Shown piece by piece: positions 29,001 to 36,124 of a DNA stretch of 64,000 bases. Position 1 is the stretch's first letter. Every line of letters begins with the position of its first letter. Origin of the DNA: Paenibacillus sabinae T27 (GTDB lineage Bacteria; Bacillota; Bacilli; Paenibacillales; Paenibacillaceae). Under the pieces are notes generated by a model. It was not told the DNA's origin. It ran no database searches and was given only the letters and a program-made list of their open reading frames with translations. The position numbers and the translations under genes are program-made. The stretch covers positions 2,096,001 through 2,160,000 of the forward strand of contig NZ_CP004078.1 of the NCBI RefSeq assembly GCF_000612505.1, written 5' to 3'.

Positions 29001-30161
29001 TCAGCGGAACAGGGCGGACCAACGCTCAGCCAGTCGTTCCTTGTCGATGTTCATGCCGATAAAGACGACATAAGGCGTCCCTGGATAGCGGGAGTTTTCC
29101 CAGGTTGTCCGGGCGCCCGCATGCTGAACAAGCTGCACCGGCTCTCCACCCGGAAGCCGTACATGTCCTTTAGCGCGCAGCAGCCTGTCCGCCCATTCCC
29201 GGAAAAAGCTTTCCAGAACCGCCTTGGGCAGCGTTTTTCCTTGGGGAAAAGCAAGCGTAACGGCGCCGACCTGGGAGAAGGAACCGGCGTGCTGTGCGGG
29301 CACCAGGACCGGTTTGGCCTCGCCATGCTGTGCGGGCACCGGGCCTGGTTCGGTCCCGCCGTGTTGTGCGGGCGCCGGGCCCGGTTTGGCCTCGCCATGC
29401 TGTGCAGGCGCCGGACCTGGTTCGGTCCCGCCCTGCTGTGCGGGCACCAGGCCCGTTTTAACCCCGCCGGGGTCCGCCGCCGCTTTCTTAAGCAGGCCCT
29501 CCTTGAATTCGGCAGGTGCCCGCTTTGGCAGGGGCTTCGCTCCCCGTGAAACAATCCCCTCAAGCAGCGGGTCCAGCGAAATCCGGCTGAAAATTGTAAA
29601 TTCGATGCCCGCCGAGGCGTTTTGCTTACGGATCAGCTTTTCGATTTTCCAGAGCGTTTCCTGTTCCACAAGATCGCTTTTGTTCACGATAATGAGATGT
29701 GCTGCGGCCAGCTGGCTGCGTAAAGTGCGCACAAGCTGCTTGTCGGCGGACAGCCGGCTGCCGTAGTCCAGCACATGTTCGGCATCCACCAACGTCACCA
29801 AAGAATGCAGCGACAGCCTGCTGTCCCAGTAAGGTTCCAAGAGCGACTGCGCAATTTCATCGGGGTTCGCCACTCCGGTAAGCTCTATATAAATAACGTC
29901 GGGGCGCCGTTCGATCAGCAGCTCAAGATTGGCTCCGAGCTCTTCCTTGCGGCTGCAGCATACGCAGCCGTCCAGCAGCTTCTCAACCGCCGCGCCGGTC
30001 TGCTCCTCCAGAATATAGCCGTCCACATCCTGCATGCCGAGCTCGTTCATCAGAACACCCGGCCGCAGGCCACGAGCATAGTTCTCTTTCAGCAGCGACA
30101 GCAGCAGGGTTGTTTTACCACTTCCCAAAAATCCGCTCAAGACAATAACCGGTATTCTCAT
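29001..30161 (-). CDS. CobW-family GTPase with a tandem-repeat linker
   Basis: 386-residue COG0523 P-loop GTPase. Walker A is SGFLGSGKTT (residues 9-18), the metal motif CVCC is at Cys66-Cys69, ELTGVANPDEIAQ follows near residue 95 and NKSD is the guanine-specificity motif. The C-terminal CobW_C domain includes RLLRAKGHVRLPGG and FIGMNIDKERL. Between the two domains (about residues 231-290) lies an unusual stretch of five 12-residue units of the type PAPAQHGEAKPG / PAPAQHGGTEPG. Regularly spaced His residues are seen, and His-rich linkers in COG0523 proteins often bind metal. It leads the operon with the permease and TIGR03943 proteins. No Zur palindrome was found upstream, so regulation differs from the zinc unit at 13975-15421. 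Confidence 0.9.
   Translation of the reverse strand: MRIPVIVLSGFLGSGKTTLLLSLLKENYARGLRPGVLMNELGMQDVDGYILEEQTGAAVEKLLDGCVCCSRKEELGANLELLIERRPDVIYIELTGVANPDEIAQSLLEPYWDSRLSLHSLVTLVDAEHVLDYGSRLSADKQLVRTLRSQLAAAHLIIVNKSDLVEQETLWKIEKLIRKQNASAGIEFTIFSRISLDPLLEGIVSRGAKPLPKRAPAEFKEGLLKKAAADPGGVKTGLVPAQQGGTEPGPAPAQHGEAKPGPAPAQHGGTEPGPVPAQHGEAKPVLVPAQHAGSFSQVGAVTLAFPQGKTLPKAVLESFFREWADRLLRAKGHVRLPGGEPVQLVQHAGARTTWENSRYPGTPYVVFIGMNIDKERLAERWSALFR
29290..29469. repeat. 36-bp tandem repeat inside the CobW gene
   Basis: Five consecutive units start at 29290, 29326, 29362, 29398 and 29434, an exact 36-bp period, each beginning TG(C/T)TGTGC(G/A)GGC on the plus strand. Units alternate between an EAKPG-coding and a GTEPG-coding version, so a 72-bp higher-order repeat is also visible. 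All are in frame, and the last is degenerate toward its 3' end. Confidence 0.93.
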
Positions 30162-30650
30162 CCTTCCTTCCGCTCCTTCAATTCCTCGTAAAGATGAATA
30201 TATTCCCGATTCTATCTATACGTGTCCAGCGCGCTATAAAGACCGATTTTGTTGTAATCCCCTGATGGGAGGGGCGGCGAATTTTCAAAGCGCAGGATTC
30301 GTAACACGGCGGGCGAACCGTTTAAATCCCAATATATTGCCGCAAAAGATGAACCTCCTGCTGGATGAACTCAGAAACGGGACCTTTTTTCCTGATTTGA
30401 GAGGCCGTGATCTTTTCTGAAAGGGAGGATTTGGAAGCTTGAGGCGCGAAATTGTTGAGCACAGGAACTGCATAGGCATCCACTACCGGGAGCGGGCAAA
30501 TTATTTTCTTCGTAAGATAAGAGCTGAACAGACTTTACAAGTACGAGGTGATACGCAGTATTAGTAACGGCAGAACCACGAGGAACCAATTGCTCAATGG
30601 GGCGCATGTCTGATGGATAACGTTAGATTAGGATGTGGAAGGGACGAAAC
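30162..30650. other. Non-coding gap upstream of cobW operon
   Basis: Roughly 490 bp with no credible gene. Short frames on the minus strand (30285-30479, 30371-30607) have no ribosome site and no protein-like composition. It must contain the cobW promoter near 30170-30300, but I cannot place one with confidence. The composition is AT-richer than the flanking genes, and it may be decayed insertion or repeat sequence. Confidence 0.35.
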
Positions 30651-30835
30651 GGAATTTCTCCACTACATTTTTCAAAAAAGGCGCTTTTTCAGCCCTGGGC
30701 GGGAAAATCTCCATCTCAATTCAGGCATTTAAGCCAGCAATTAAGAAAAGCGGCCAATAAGCCGGAATTTTTCCCGTTTATTGCCTGAAATCTCTTTTTT
30801 TCATTGAATAAAGAGGAGTTATTCCCGTTCATCCC
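30651..30835. repeat. Diverged intergenic repeat with inverted ends
   Basis: Four related motifs of the form GGAATTTNTCC(CG) occur at 30651, 30702, 30764 and 30815, roughly 50-60 bp apart. The flanking words TTCAGGCATTT (30720-30730) and TATTGCCTGAA (30779-30789) are inverted copies. This looks like a palindromic intergenic repeat of the kind scattered in Paenibacillus genomes, but only this copy is in view, so dispersal cannot be shown. Confidence 0.4.
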
Positions 30836-30952
30836 ATGTGTCTAGCGCGAAATCGAGCTAAAGCACCTACGCAGTCCGCGTGTTAAGTTTTGAGCGATGT
30901 CTTGATCTAACATCCGGCTGAAAAATCACAAAAAAATCAAACGGGGGACTGT

Positions 30953-31591
30953 ATGCGAATAAACGATCAATATTGGGAACGGCGGTTCGGCAGCGAAGGG
31001 ATGATCTGGGGAACGGAGCCCAGCCCAACCGCCCTCGAGGCAAGGGAGCTGTTTCTGAAGCATGGGGTCCGGACGGTGTTCGTTCCCGGAGCCGGTTACG
31101 GCCGCAATACGAAGGCATTCTCGCGGGACTTCATCGTGGAGGGAGTCGAACTTAGCGAAACCGCCGTGAAACTAGCGGGGGAGTGGGATCCGGACAGCCT
31201 CGTCCGCTGCGGCTCTGCACTGGATGCTCCAGAAGAGGGCGAGCTCTTCGACGCGATATACTGCTACGACCTGCTGCATTTGTTTCTTGAACCGGAGCGC
31301 CGGAGGCTGGTGGCTTCCTGCTTGAGCCGGCTTCGGCCGGGAGGACTTCTGTACTTCACCAGCTTCTCTGACGAGGACCCGTGCTGCGGGCGAGGTGAGC
31401 AGTTGGAAACAGGGACGTACCGGTATAAAGAAGGCAAATATGCGCATTTTTTCAGCGAGGATGACTGGAAGGCCCATTTCTCCGGAACGGAAATTCTGGA
31501 AACCGGCGCCTTAAGGGAGACTTTGGACGGTGCGACGGAAGGCTTGCATGATTACATGCTGCGGACGATTGCTGCCCGGAAAAAAGGGTAG
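30953..31591 (+). CDS. Class I SAM-dependent methyltransferase
   Basis: 212-residue cytosolic methyltransferase. The SAM-binding motif I is VFVPGAGYGRNTKAF near residue 45, an acidic residue ends beta-2 (VEGVELS), and motif IV is FDAIYCYDLLHLF near residue 100. A GLLYFTSFSDEDPC strand follows. The overall layout resembles TehB/UbiE-type Methyltransf_25 proteins acting on small molecules. The ATG start has GGGGGA 5-10 nt upstream. It is monocistronic and faces the MBL hydrolase across a terminator. The substrate cannot be assigned. Confidence 0.85.
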   Translation: MRINDQYWERRFGSEGMIWGTEPSPTALEARELFLKHGVRTVFVPGAGYGRNTKAFSRDFIVEGVELSETAVKLAGEWDPDSLVRCGSALDAPEEGELFDAIYCYDLLHLFLEPERRRLVASCLSRLRPGGLLYFTSFSDEDPCCGRGEQLETGTYRYKEGKYAHFFSEDDWKAHFSGTEILETGALRETLDGATEGLHDYMLRTIAARKKG

Positions 31592-31640
31592 AAGGAACCG
31601 CCGGAGCCCCTGCGGCCAGCTTTCACACGCAACATGCCAC

Positions 31641-31690
31641 AAAAAGACCGCACGTATCGGACGATCCTCGATATGTCCGCTGCACGGTCT
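31641..31690 (-). terminator. Terminator of the MBL-fold hydrolase gene
   Basis: Stem AGACCG...GGAC / GTCC...CGGTCT, with the T run (TTTTT) on the minus strand side. It lies just past the stop of the minus-strand hydrolase gene. Confidence 0.6.
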
Positions 31691-31708
31691 CTGATAGGCC
31701 TGTCAATA

Positions 31709-32515
31709 CTAGCTCAAATATTTCCCGTGGTCCGGGACAGCCATTTCTTTGAAATGGTCAGCCAAATCCTCAAGCCTGCCGGTCAGCTCCGCTCCGCTTA
31801 CAGGCAGGCCGTGGCCGGTCAACGCTATCAGCGGCTTCATGCCGGCGAGCATAGCGACCGACTTCTCAGCAGCCGCCCAGTCGGTTGTAAAATAGGTCGG
31901 CGGCCCATGAATTTCCTTGCTCTGCTGAACGACGGAGAGAGCGGATTCCTGCTTAACGGTGATGAAGGCGTCCCCTGCAATAAGCGCCTTGTCGGCGTCA
32001 CGAAACAGAGAAATATGCCCGTGAGTATGGCCGGGCGTATGCACCCAGCGCCATCCCTGTGCCCCCGGAACACTGCCGTCCTCCGGCAGCGGAGATACCG
32101 CGCCGCCCAAATTGACTCCCCGGTGGGGATACAGGGGAGAAACCTCGGCCATCATACCTCCGCCGACGGAAGGGTCGCCCGGAGGATAGTCACCCTCGCC
32201 TGTCAGATAAGGGAGCTCCAGCAAATGGGCGAATACAGGGACGCTCCATTCTTCGATAAGTTCGCCAAGCGTGCCGACATGGTCGAAATGGCCGTGGGTC
32301 AGAATAATCGCTGCCGGCGGTCGGCCGAACCGTTCCCGTGCCAGCTTGCGGATGGTACCGGCGAACATGCCGAGCCCAGCGTCCACCAGAACCCAGTCAC
32401 CTCCGGCCTGCCCCAGAAAGGCAACGTTGACGAACAGCGTCCTAAGACCGACGATGCCGGAAGCAACTTCCCACGTATCCGTTAAGCCCGTTTTCAGCAT
32501 ACTGCCTGATTCCAA
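31709..32515 (-). CDS. Metallo-beta-lactamase-fold hydrolase
   Basis: 268-residue MBL-fold metal hydrolase. The zinc motif HxHxDH reads THGHFDHVG (about residue 75), further ligands are H in VHTPGHTHGHIS and D in LIAGDAFI, and a late His is in ALTGHGLPV. The frame opens with GTG 32524, but AGGAGG is directly adjacent to it. TTG 32515 sits 8 nt after that ribosome site and is preferred. Proteins of this group include glyoxalase II-like and lactonase-like enzymes, and the substrate is not determinable. No signal peptide is seen. It is alone on the minus strand. Confidence 0.85.
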   Translation of the reverse strand: MESGSMLKTGLTDTWEVASGIVGLRTLFVNVAFLGQAGGDWVLVDAGLGMFAGTIRKLARERFGRPPAAIILTHGHFDHVGTLGELIEEWSVPVFAHLLELPYLTGEGDYPPGDPSVGGGMMAEVSPLYPHRGVNLGGAVSPLPEDGSVPGAQGWRWVHTPGHTHGHISLFRDADKALIAGDAFITVKQESALSVVQQSKEIHGPPTYFTTDWAAAEKSVAMLAGMKPLIALTGHGLPVSGAELTGRLEDLADHFKEMAVPDHGKYLS

Positions 32516-32616
32516 TACGAGCACCTCCTGTGCTTCTCGCTGGATCTATGATCCGTTTACCGCTTATCTTTTACCGGAGAAAGAAACAATAACCCTGCAT
32601 TTCAAAAACAGAGCCC

Positions 32617-32656
32617 TAAAAAACAAACAGACCGTCCTTCGTAAAGGAAACGGTCC
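32617..32656 (-). terminator. Terminator of the small membrane protein gene
   Basis: On the minus strand GACCGT(TT)CC / GG-ACGGTC with an 8-nt loop precedes TGTTTGTTTTTT. It lies just downstream of the minus-strand 62-codon frame and supports that gene being transcribed. Confidence 0.65.
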
Positions 32657-32663
32657 GAGTGAT

Positions 32664-32852
32664 TTATGTATGATTGTCCTTATATCTCCGGGCGGGTACC
32701 GCGGCTCCCAAGAAGATCCCGAAGAATCCGCCGAGCAAAGCGAATTTCAAAGAAACCGGGTTCTGCCAGCAGAATAGTGCGCCGAGACTATGGCCCAGCG
32801 CCGTTCCGGCCAAGAGCCCGAGCGACATTCTGAGCGTCCGGGTTGTTCTCAC
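32664..32852 (-). CDS. Small two-TM membrane protein (hypothetical)
   Basis: 62-residue hydrophobic protein with two predicted TM helices. The first contains LGLLAGTALGHSLGALF and the second FALLGGFFGIFLGAAV; Gly spacing suggests close helix packing. The C-terminus is basic and short (PARRYKDNHT). The start is either GTG 32852 or ATG 32828, and the ribosome site is weak (GGATCGGAA). The T-tailed hairpin directly downstream on the same strand argues for a real gene. I do not recognise the family. Confidence 0.55.
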   Translation of the reverse strand: MRTTRTLRMSLGLLAGTALGHSLGALFCWQNPVSLKFALLGGFFGIFLGAAVPARRYKDNHT

Positions 32853-32936
32853 TTCCGATCCACCGCCCCGCTAAAAGTATTGGGTGATGATCTACATTAA
32901 CCGGGTGGGAACGGAATTTAACAGCGAAAATGCAAA

Positions 32937-33530
32937 TTATTGATGTTTCCTTGAAGGTACGCAGTCGGCGAACAGAATAGCCCGAGGTATCCGGAAAAAC
33001 GCTTCCGCTTTTTCCTGCAGGGAAGGGGCCGGAAGCAGGCTGTGGTGCATCCATTTGCGGAACGTGCCGGGATGAACGCCGATCCACCGGGCTGCATCGG
33101 TGACCGAAAGGTCATGGACCATGCACAGTCCGGTCAGAATGTCGCTGCGATTCGGCTGAGCCGCTCTTCGTTTCATAAAGCGGGAAGAACCCGGCTGGCA
33201 CAGGATCGGGCTCTGCCGAAGCAGCGCTTCGTTAAATAACACATGCTGCGGGTAACCGAGAAAACGGCAGGCTTTGTCCATATTCGTCTTGGACGGAATG
33301 CGGCTTTCATACACCCATGCGCTGACGCTCCGCGAGGATACGGAGAGCTCTTCCGCAAGACGGGAAAGCTTGATATCCCGGGACATCAGCACGGCGAGCA
33401 GCACGCGGTTGCGGATCTGGCTTCTTTGGGGACGGCGGAATCTTTTGATCCGGACGCCTTTTCCCAAATACTTGCGGTTGACCAGAGACCACGCCTGTAT
33501 CATATAAGGCTCTGACTGATTTGTAGGCAT
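32937..33530 (-). CDS. Regulator-like protein with two duplicated helix-turn-helix domains
   Basis: 197-residue basic, probably DNA-binding protein. ATG 33530 follows CGGAGGA. It contains two related segments of about 60 residues. The first (about 41-100) has LSRLAEELSVSSRSVSAWV then MDKACRFLGYPQHVLF. The second (about 129-188) has VTDAARWIGVHPGTFRKWM then QEKAEAFFRIPRAILF. Both look like a Cro/XRE-type HTH with a trailing helix, so the protein appears to arise from internal duplication. A basic segment (KRFRRPQRSQIRNR) precedes the first HTH. No ligand or metal domain is seen. It is monocistronic, and the gene 170 bp away on the plus strand is divergent. Confidence 0.75.
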   Translation of the reverse strand: MPTNQSEPYMIQAWSLVNRKYLGKGVRIKRFRRPQRSQIRNRVLLAVLMSRDIKLSRLAEELSVSSRSVSAWVYESRIPSKTNMDKACRFLGYPQHVLFNEALLRQSPILCQPGSSRFMKRRAAQPNRSDILTGLCMVHDLSVTDAARWIGVHPGTFRKWMHHSLLPAPSLQEKAEAFFRIPRAILFADCVPSRKHQ

Positions 33531-33702
33531 ACAATCCTCCGATTTTTTAAAAATATACTACAATACTTGTCCGTTTTAAGGCAATGGTTATTCCTTACAC
33601 TTCACATCCTGGCGCACATTCCTTTCGGAAAACGGGGGGGTATGATATATTTTAATAAACTTGTATGAATCAACTTTAATCCAATCACAGGGAGCGAATG
33701 AA

Positions 33703-33990
33703 ATGATAAAGCACATCGTATTTTTTAAGCTGAAGGACGGTTCGGAGGAGAGCGTGGCCAAGACCGTGGCAGTACTGCGCAACATGGAAGGGAAAATCCC
33801 GCAGCTGCTCTCGCTCGAGATCGGTCAAGACATCCTGCGCACCGAGCGTTCGTTCGATATCGCCCTGACCGCGACACTGGCCAGTCTGGAAGACCTTGAA
33901 CAGTACCAGGTGCATCCTGCGCACAAGGAAGTTATCGCTCATATCAACGAGGTCAAGGAGCTCTCATTAGCTGTGGATTACGAGATCTGA
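33703..33990 (+). CDS. Dabb (stress-responsive A/B barrel) family protein
   Basis: 95-residue protein of the Dabb family, ferredoxin-like dimeric alpha/beta barrels. The start IKHIVFFKLKDG and the later FDIALTATLASLEDLEQYQVHPAHKEV are typical, including the histidine pair near residues 72-75. ATG 33703 has AGGGAGCG upstream, and an in-frame TTG at 33661 lacks a ribosome site. The reaction is unknown, since the family includes both enzymes and stress proteins. Confidence 0.88.
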   Translation: MIKHIVFFKLKDGSEESVAKTVAVLRNMEGKIPQLLSLEIGQDILRTERSFDIALTATLASLEDLEQYQVHPAHKEVIAHINEVKELSLAVDYEI

Positions 33991-34052
33991 CCGAAATAGG
34001 GATTTATCTGACCAGGGGCACAGCCATCTCATAACGGAAAGCGGTGACTGGT

Positions 34053-34163
34053 ATGCGTGAGCTGGAATACCCGATGGAAGCGTTAACGTATCTTGTTGTG
34101 TTTTTTGCGGCCTGCGGGATCATGCTTTTCTGGCTGAAGCGCCGCGGCAAACGCCGTAAATAG
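34053..34163 (+). CDS. 36-residue single-TM peptide (hypothetical)
   Basis: A short frame with an acidic N-terminus (MRELEYPME), one TM helix (ALTYLVVFFAACGIMLFWL) and a strongly basic tail (KRRGKRRK), consistent with an N-out/C-in membrane peptide. AAAGCGGTG lies about 7 nt before the ATG. Its stop codon overlaps the ribosome site region of the YutE-like gene, which begins 15 bp later, suggesting one transcript. I do not recognise the family. Confidence 0.6.
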   Translation: MRELEYPMEALTYLVVFFAACGIMLFWLKRRGKRRK

Positions 34164-34178
34164 AAAGGAGCGCCCCTA

Positions 34179-34643
34179 ATGTACTATGTTAATCGCGGGC
34201 AAATTGAGCGCATTTTGCGGCAAATCCCCGATATTGCGGACGGACTGCGAATGGCGGCGTCTTCCTGGGATGGAGGAACCGTCTGGGGAATGGTGCAGGA
34301 GCGCTGCCTTCACCTCGCCATTGAAGTCGTCACCGATGCCGGAAGCTGTCTGATCGACGGCTTCATTATGCGCGATGCGGGGAGCTATGAGGATATCGTC
34401 ACGATCATTTACGAAGAGTCGGTATTTCGCGACCAAGAGATGTATGACCGGCTGATTGAGCTGGTCTCGCTGCGGAAGCCGCTGGTGCAGGAATACTACA
34501 ACTGGGAACGGGGGCGCCTGCATCCGCTGACAGCCGTGCTCCCGGAGCTGCTGACACGCTTTGCATCCGAGATCCAAGACTATTTGAATCGGGAGCTTGA
34601 AATCGCCCGGCCGGTGCGTGAAGCTCCGCCGAAGCCCGTATAG
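34179..34643 (+). CDS. yutE: DUF86/HepT-like protein (YutE family)
   Basis: 154-residue all-helical protein of the HepT/DUF86 family, close to B. subtilis YutE by its motifs (RCLHLAIEVVTDAGSCLIDGFIMRDAGSYEDIV). HepT toxins of HepT-MNT pairs carry the RNase motif RxxxxHxY. Here the equivalent is R99-KPLV-Q104-E-Y106, so the catalytic His is replaced by Gln and RNase activity is unlikely. No MNT antitoxin gene is adjacent. GAAAGGAGCG precedes ATG 34179. The gene lies between the 36-residue TM peptide and the SufR-like regulator, probably in one transcript. The role is unknown. Confidence 0.82.
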   Translation: MYYVNRGQIERILRQIPDIADGLRMAASSWDGGTVWGMVQERCLHLAIEVVTDAGSCLIDGFIMRDAGSYEDIVTIIYEESVFRDQEMYDRLIELVSLRKPLVQEYYNWERGRLHPLTAVLPELLTRFASEIQDYLNRELEIARPVREAPPKPV

Positions 34644-34671
34644 AATCTTTAGCAGAAGGGAGGTCTGAGGG

Positions 34672-35307
34672 GTGAAGAGAGGGCAGGAGAACGGTTCAAC
34701 AAGGCGAATCATTATGACGCTCCTAAAAATGAAAGGCCCGCAGACCATCGGAGCGCTTGCCGAGGAGCTCGGCATTACCGAAATGGGGGTAAGGCGCCAT
34801 GTCCTCCAGCTGGAGAGAGAGGGTCTGGCAAGAAACCGGATTGTGCGCCAGGCCATGGGCCGGCCGATGCATATGTATTCGCTGACGGAAAGAGCAGAGG
34901 ATTATTTTCCGAAAAATTATCATAATCTTGCGCTGGAGCTTCTGCGCGAACTGGACCACACCAGCGGGACCGAGGCCGTAAACGTCCTGTTTGAGGGACG
35001 GCGGCGCAGGCTTCTGGCGCAGTACAGTCCCATGATGGAGCGCAGGGACCTCGAAGAACGAGTGGCGGAGCTGTCCGCCATCCAAAACTCGGGAGGTTAT
35101 ATGGCGGAGTGGGACCGGGAGGATGACGGTTCTTTTGTGCTCCGGGAGTATAACTGCCCTATCCGCCAGGTTGCGGTTCAGTACCGCCGTGCGTGCGAGT
35201 GCGAGCAGCATTTGTTTGAGGAGCTGCTGGAAGCGAAGGTCTCGCGGAGCGAGTGCATGGCCGACGGCGGACAGTGCTGCAAATATTCGATCAGACCGAA
35301 GGGTTAG
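34672..35307 (+). CDS. Winged-helix regulator with cysteine-rich C-terminus (SufR/COG2345-like)
   Basis: 211-residue transcription regulator. The N-terminal winged HTH (about 10-70) reads GALAEELGITEMGVRRHVLQLEREGL. The C-terminal part carries the COG2345 signature NCPIRQVA...ACECEQHLFEELLEAKV...CMADGGQCCKYSI, with Cys spacing x12, x1, x17, x6. SufR uses a similar cysteine set to hold an Fe-S cluster and sense cluster status. A metal or Fe-S sensor is therefore likely, although the exact spacing differs from cyanobacterial SufR. GTG 34672 follows GGGAGGTCTGAGG. It lies 28 bp after the YutE-like gene. No suf operon is in view. Confidence 0.82.
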   Translation: MKRGQENGSTRRIIMTLLKMKGPQTIGALAEELGITEMGVRRHVLQLEREGLARNRIVRQAMGRPMHMYSLTERAEDYFPKNYHNLALELLRELDHTSGTEAVNVLFEGRRRRLLAQYSPMMERRDLEERVAELSAIQNSGGYMAEWDREDDGSFVLREYNCPIRQVAVQYRRACECEQHLFEELLEAKVSRSECMADGGQCCKYSIRPKG

Positions 35308-35437
35308 TCGTAAAGGAGACGCACTGCTTGTCTTTTTTTATCTTCGTTAAAAAAGTTCTTCACCAGTCACAGGACAAACTCTCTTTGCTTATGATAAAGC
35401 AGGATCTAGGCATTCGCCCGTAAAGGAGAGATGTAAG

Positions 35438-35839
35438 ATGAAGAAGAACACGAAAAGCCTGCTCTGGGGAATCGTTGCCGGAGGAGCCGTCGGTTCGGTA
35501 ACCGCCCTGCTGCTGGCGCCCAAAGCCGGAAAAGAGCTGCGCAAGGATATTTCGGACGGAGCCACAGCTACGATCGATAAAGCCCAGGAGCTTGTCCAGC
35601 AGGCTGCGGACAAAGGCGCGGAATGGTACGGCAAAGCCAAGGATTCCGTCGATCTGGTCATTCAGGAAGTGGCGGACTGGAGCAAACAGTTCGTCGGGGA
35701 AGATGAGCCTGAAGCGGTGACGGTAAGCTCAATTGCCGATACCGGGGCGACAGCGAAATCCGCAGAAGCGTCTTTCGAAGATGAAGCCGCCGTGTCCTCG
35801 GCGGATCTTGCAGGCAATGAGGCCGGGAAGCAGGCATAG
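35438..35839 (+). CDS. ytxH: YtxH-family general stress protein
   Basis: 133-residue protein with one N-terminal TM/glycine-zipper segment (LLWGIVAGGAVGSVTALLLAPKAGKELRKDI), the hallmark of the YtxH domain. An amphipathic helical region (residues 40-90) and an acidic Ala/Ser-rich tail follow. YtxH proteins are membrane-tethered general stress proteins of unknown biochemical role in Bacillales. AAAGGAGAG precedes the ATG. No sigma-B promoter was recognisable upstream. It ends about 90 bp before a large terminator. Confidence 0.87.
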   Translation: MKKNTKSLLWGIVAGGAVGSVTALLLAPKAGKELRKDISDGATATIDKAQELVQQAADKGAEWYGKAKDSVDLVIQEVADWSKQFVGEDEPEAVTVSSIADTGATAKSAEASFEDEAAVSSADLAGNEAGKQA

Positions 35840-35928
35840 CGCAGGGTTCTGGAGCGGCGGGAAAAATCGGGTCCCGGGAGCCGATGGAGCATCGCACCTA
35901 ATTACGACCGGTTCATACAGCAGGACGG

Positions 35929-35995
35929 CATGCCCTTGAAAGGCCGCTGCTTCGCTCATAAAGCGAGCAGGCGCCTTTCAAGGGCATTCATTTTT
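35929..35995 (+). terminator. Long terminator after ytxH
   Basis: Very long stem beginning ATGCCCTTGAAAGGC and ending GCCTTTCAAGGGCAT, with inner pairing GCTTCGCT/AGCGAGC, then TTCATTTTT. It lies upstream of the racemase start and shows that the ATG at 35930 in the racemase frame is not used. Confidence 0.9.
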
Positions 35996-36124
35996 ACGGA
36001 GACTCCTGCCCTTGAACTGGAAAGCCAAAAGGAGTATTATCTGCAATTGGGACAGGAAGCCCGGTACACTTTGCTTCCGCCTTACATAAGCTATTCAAAA
36101 CAAGATGAAGGAAGCGGTGTGTTC

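Noticed and set aside
28162..29073. 303-codon plus-strand frame opposite the YcgR-like permease
   Set aside because: Highly charged low-complexity translation antisense to a clear membrane protein.
30162..30300. Zur box upstream of the cobW-permease-TIGR03943 operon
   Set aside because: A TCGTAAA half-site occurs near 30188, but the second half does not match; no palindrome.
34179..34643. HepT-MNT toxin-antitoxin system
   Set aside because: No nucleotidyltransferase antitoxin is adjacent and the RNase His is Gln, as in YutE-type proteins.
35930..36124. N-terminal extension of the glutamate racemase frame
   Set aside because: The ATG and the following bases form the ytxH terminator hairpin, and family members start at the MQQAIAILDSG equivalent.
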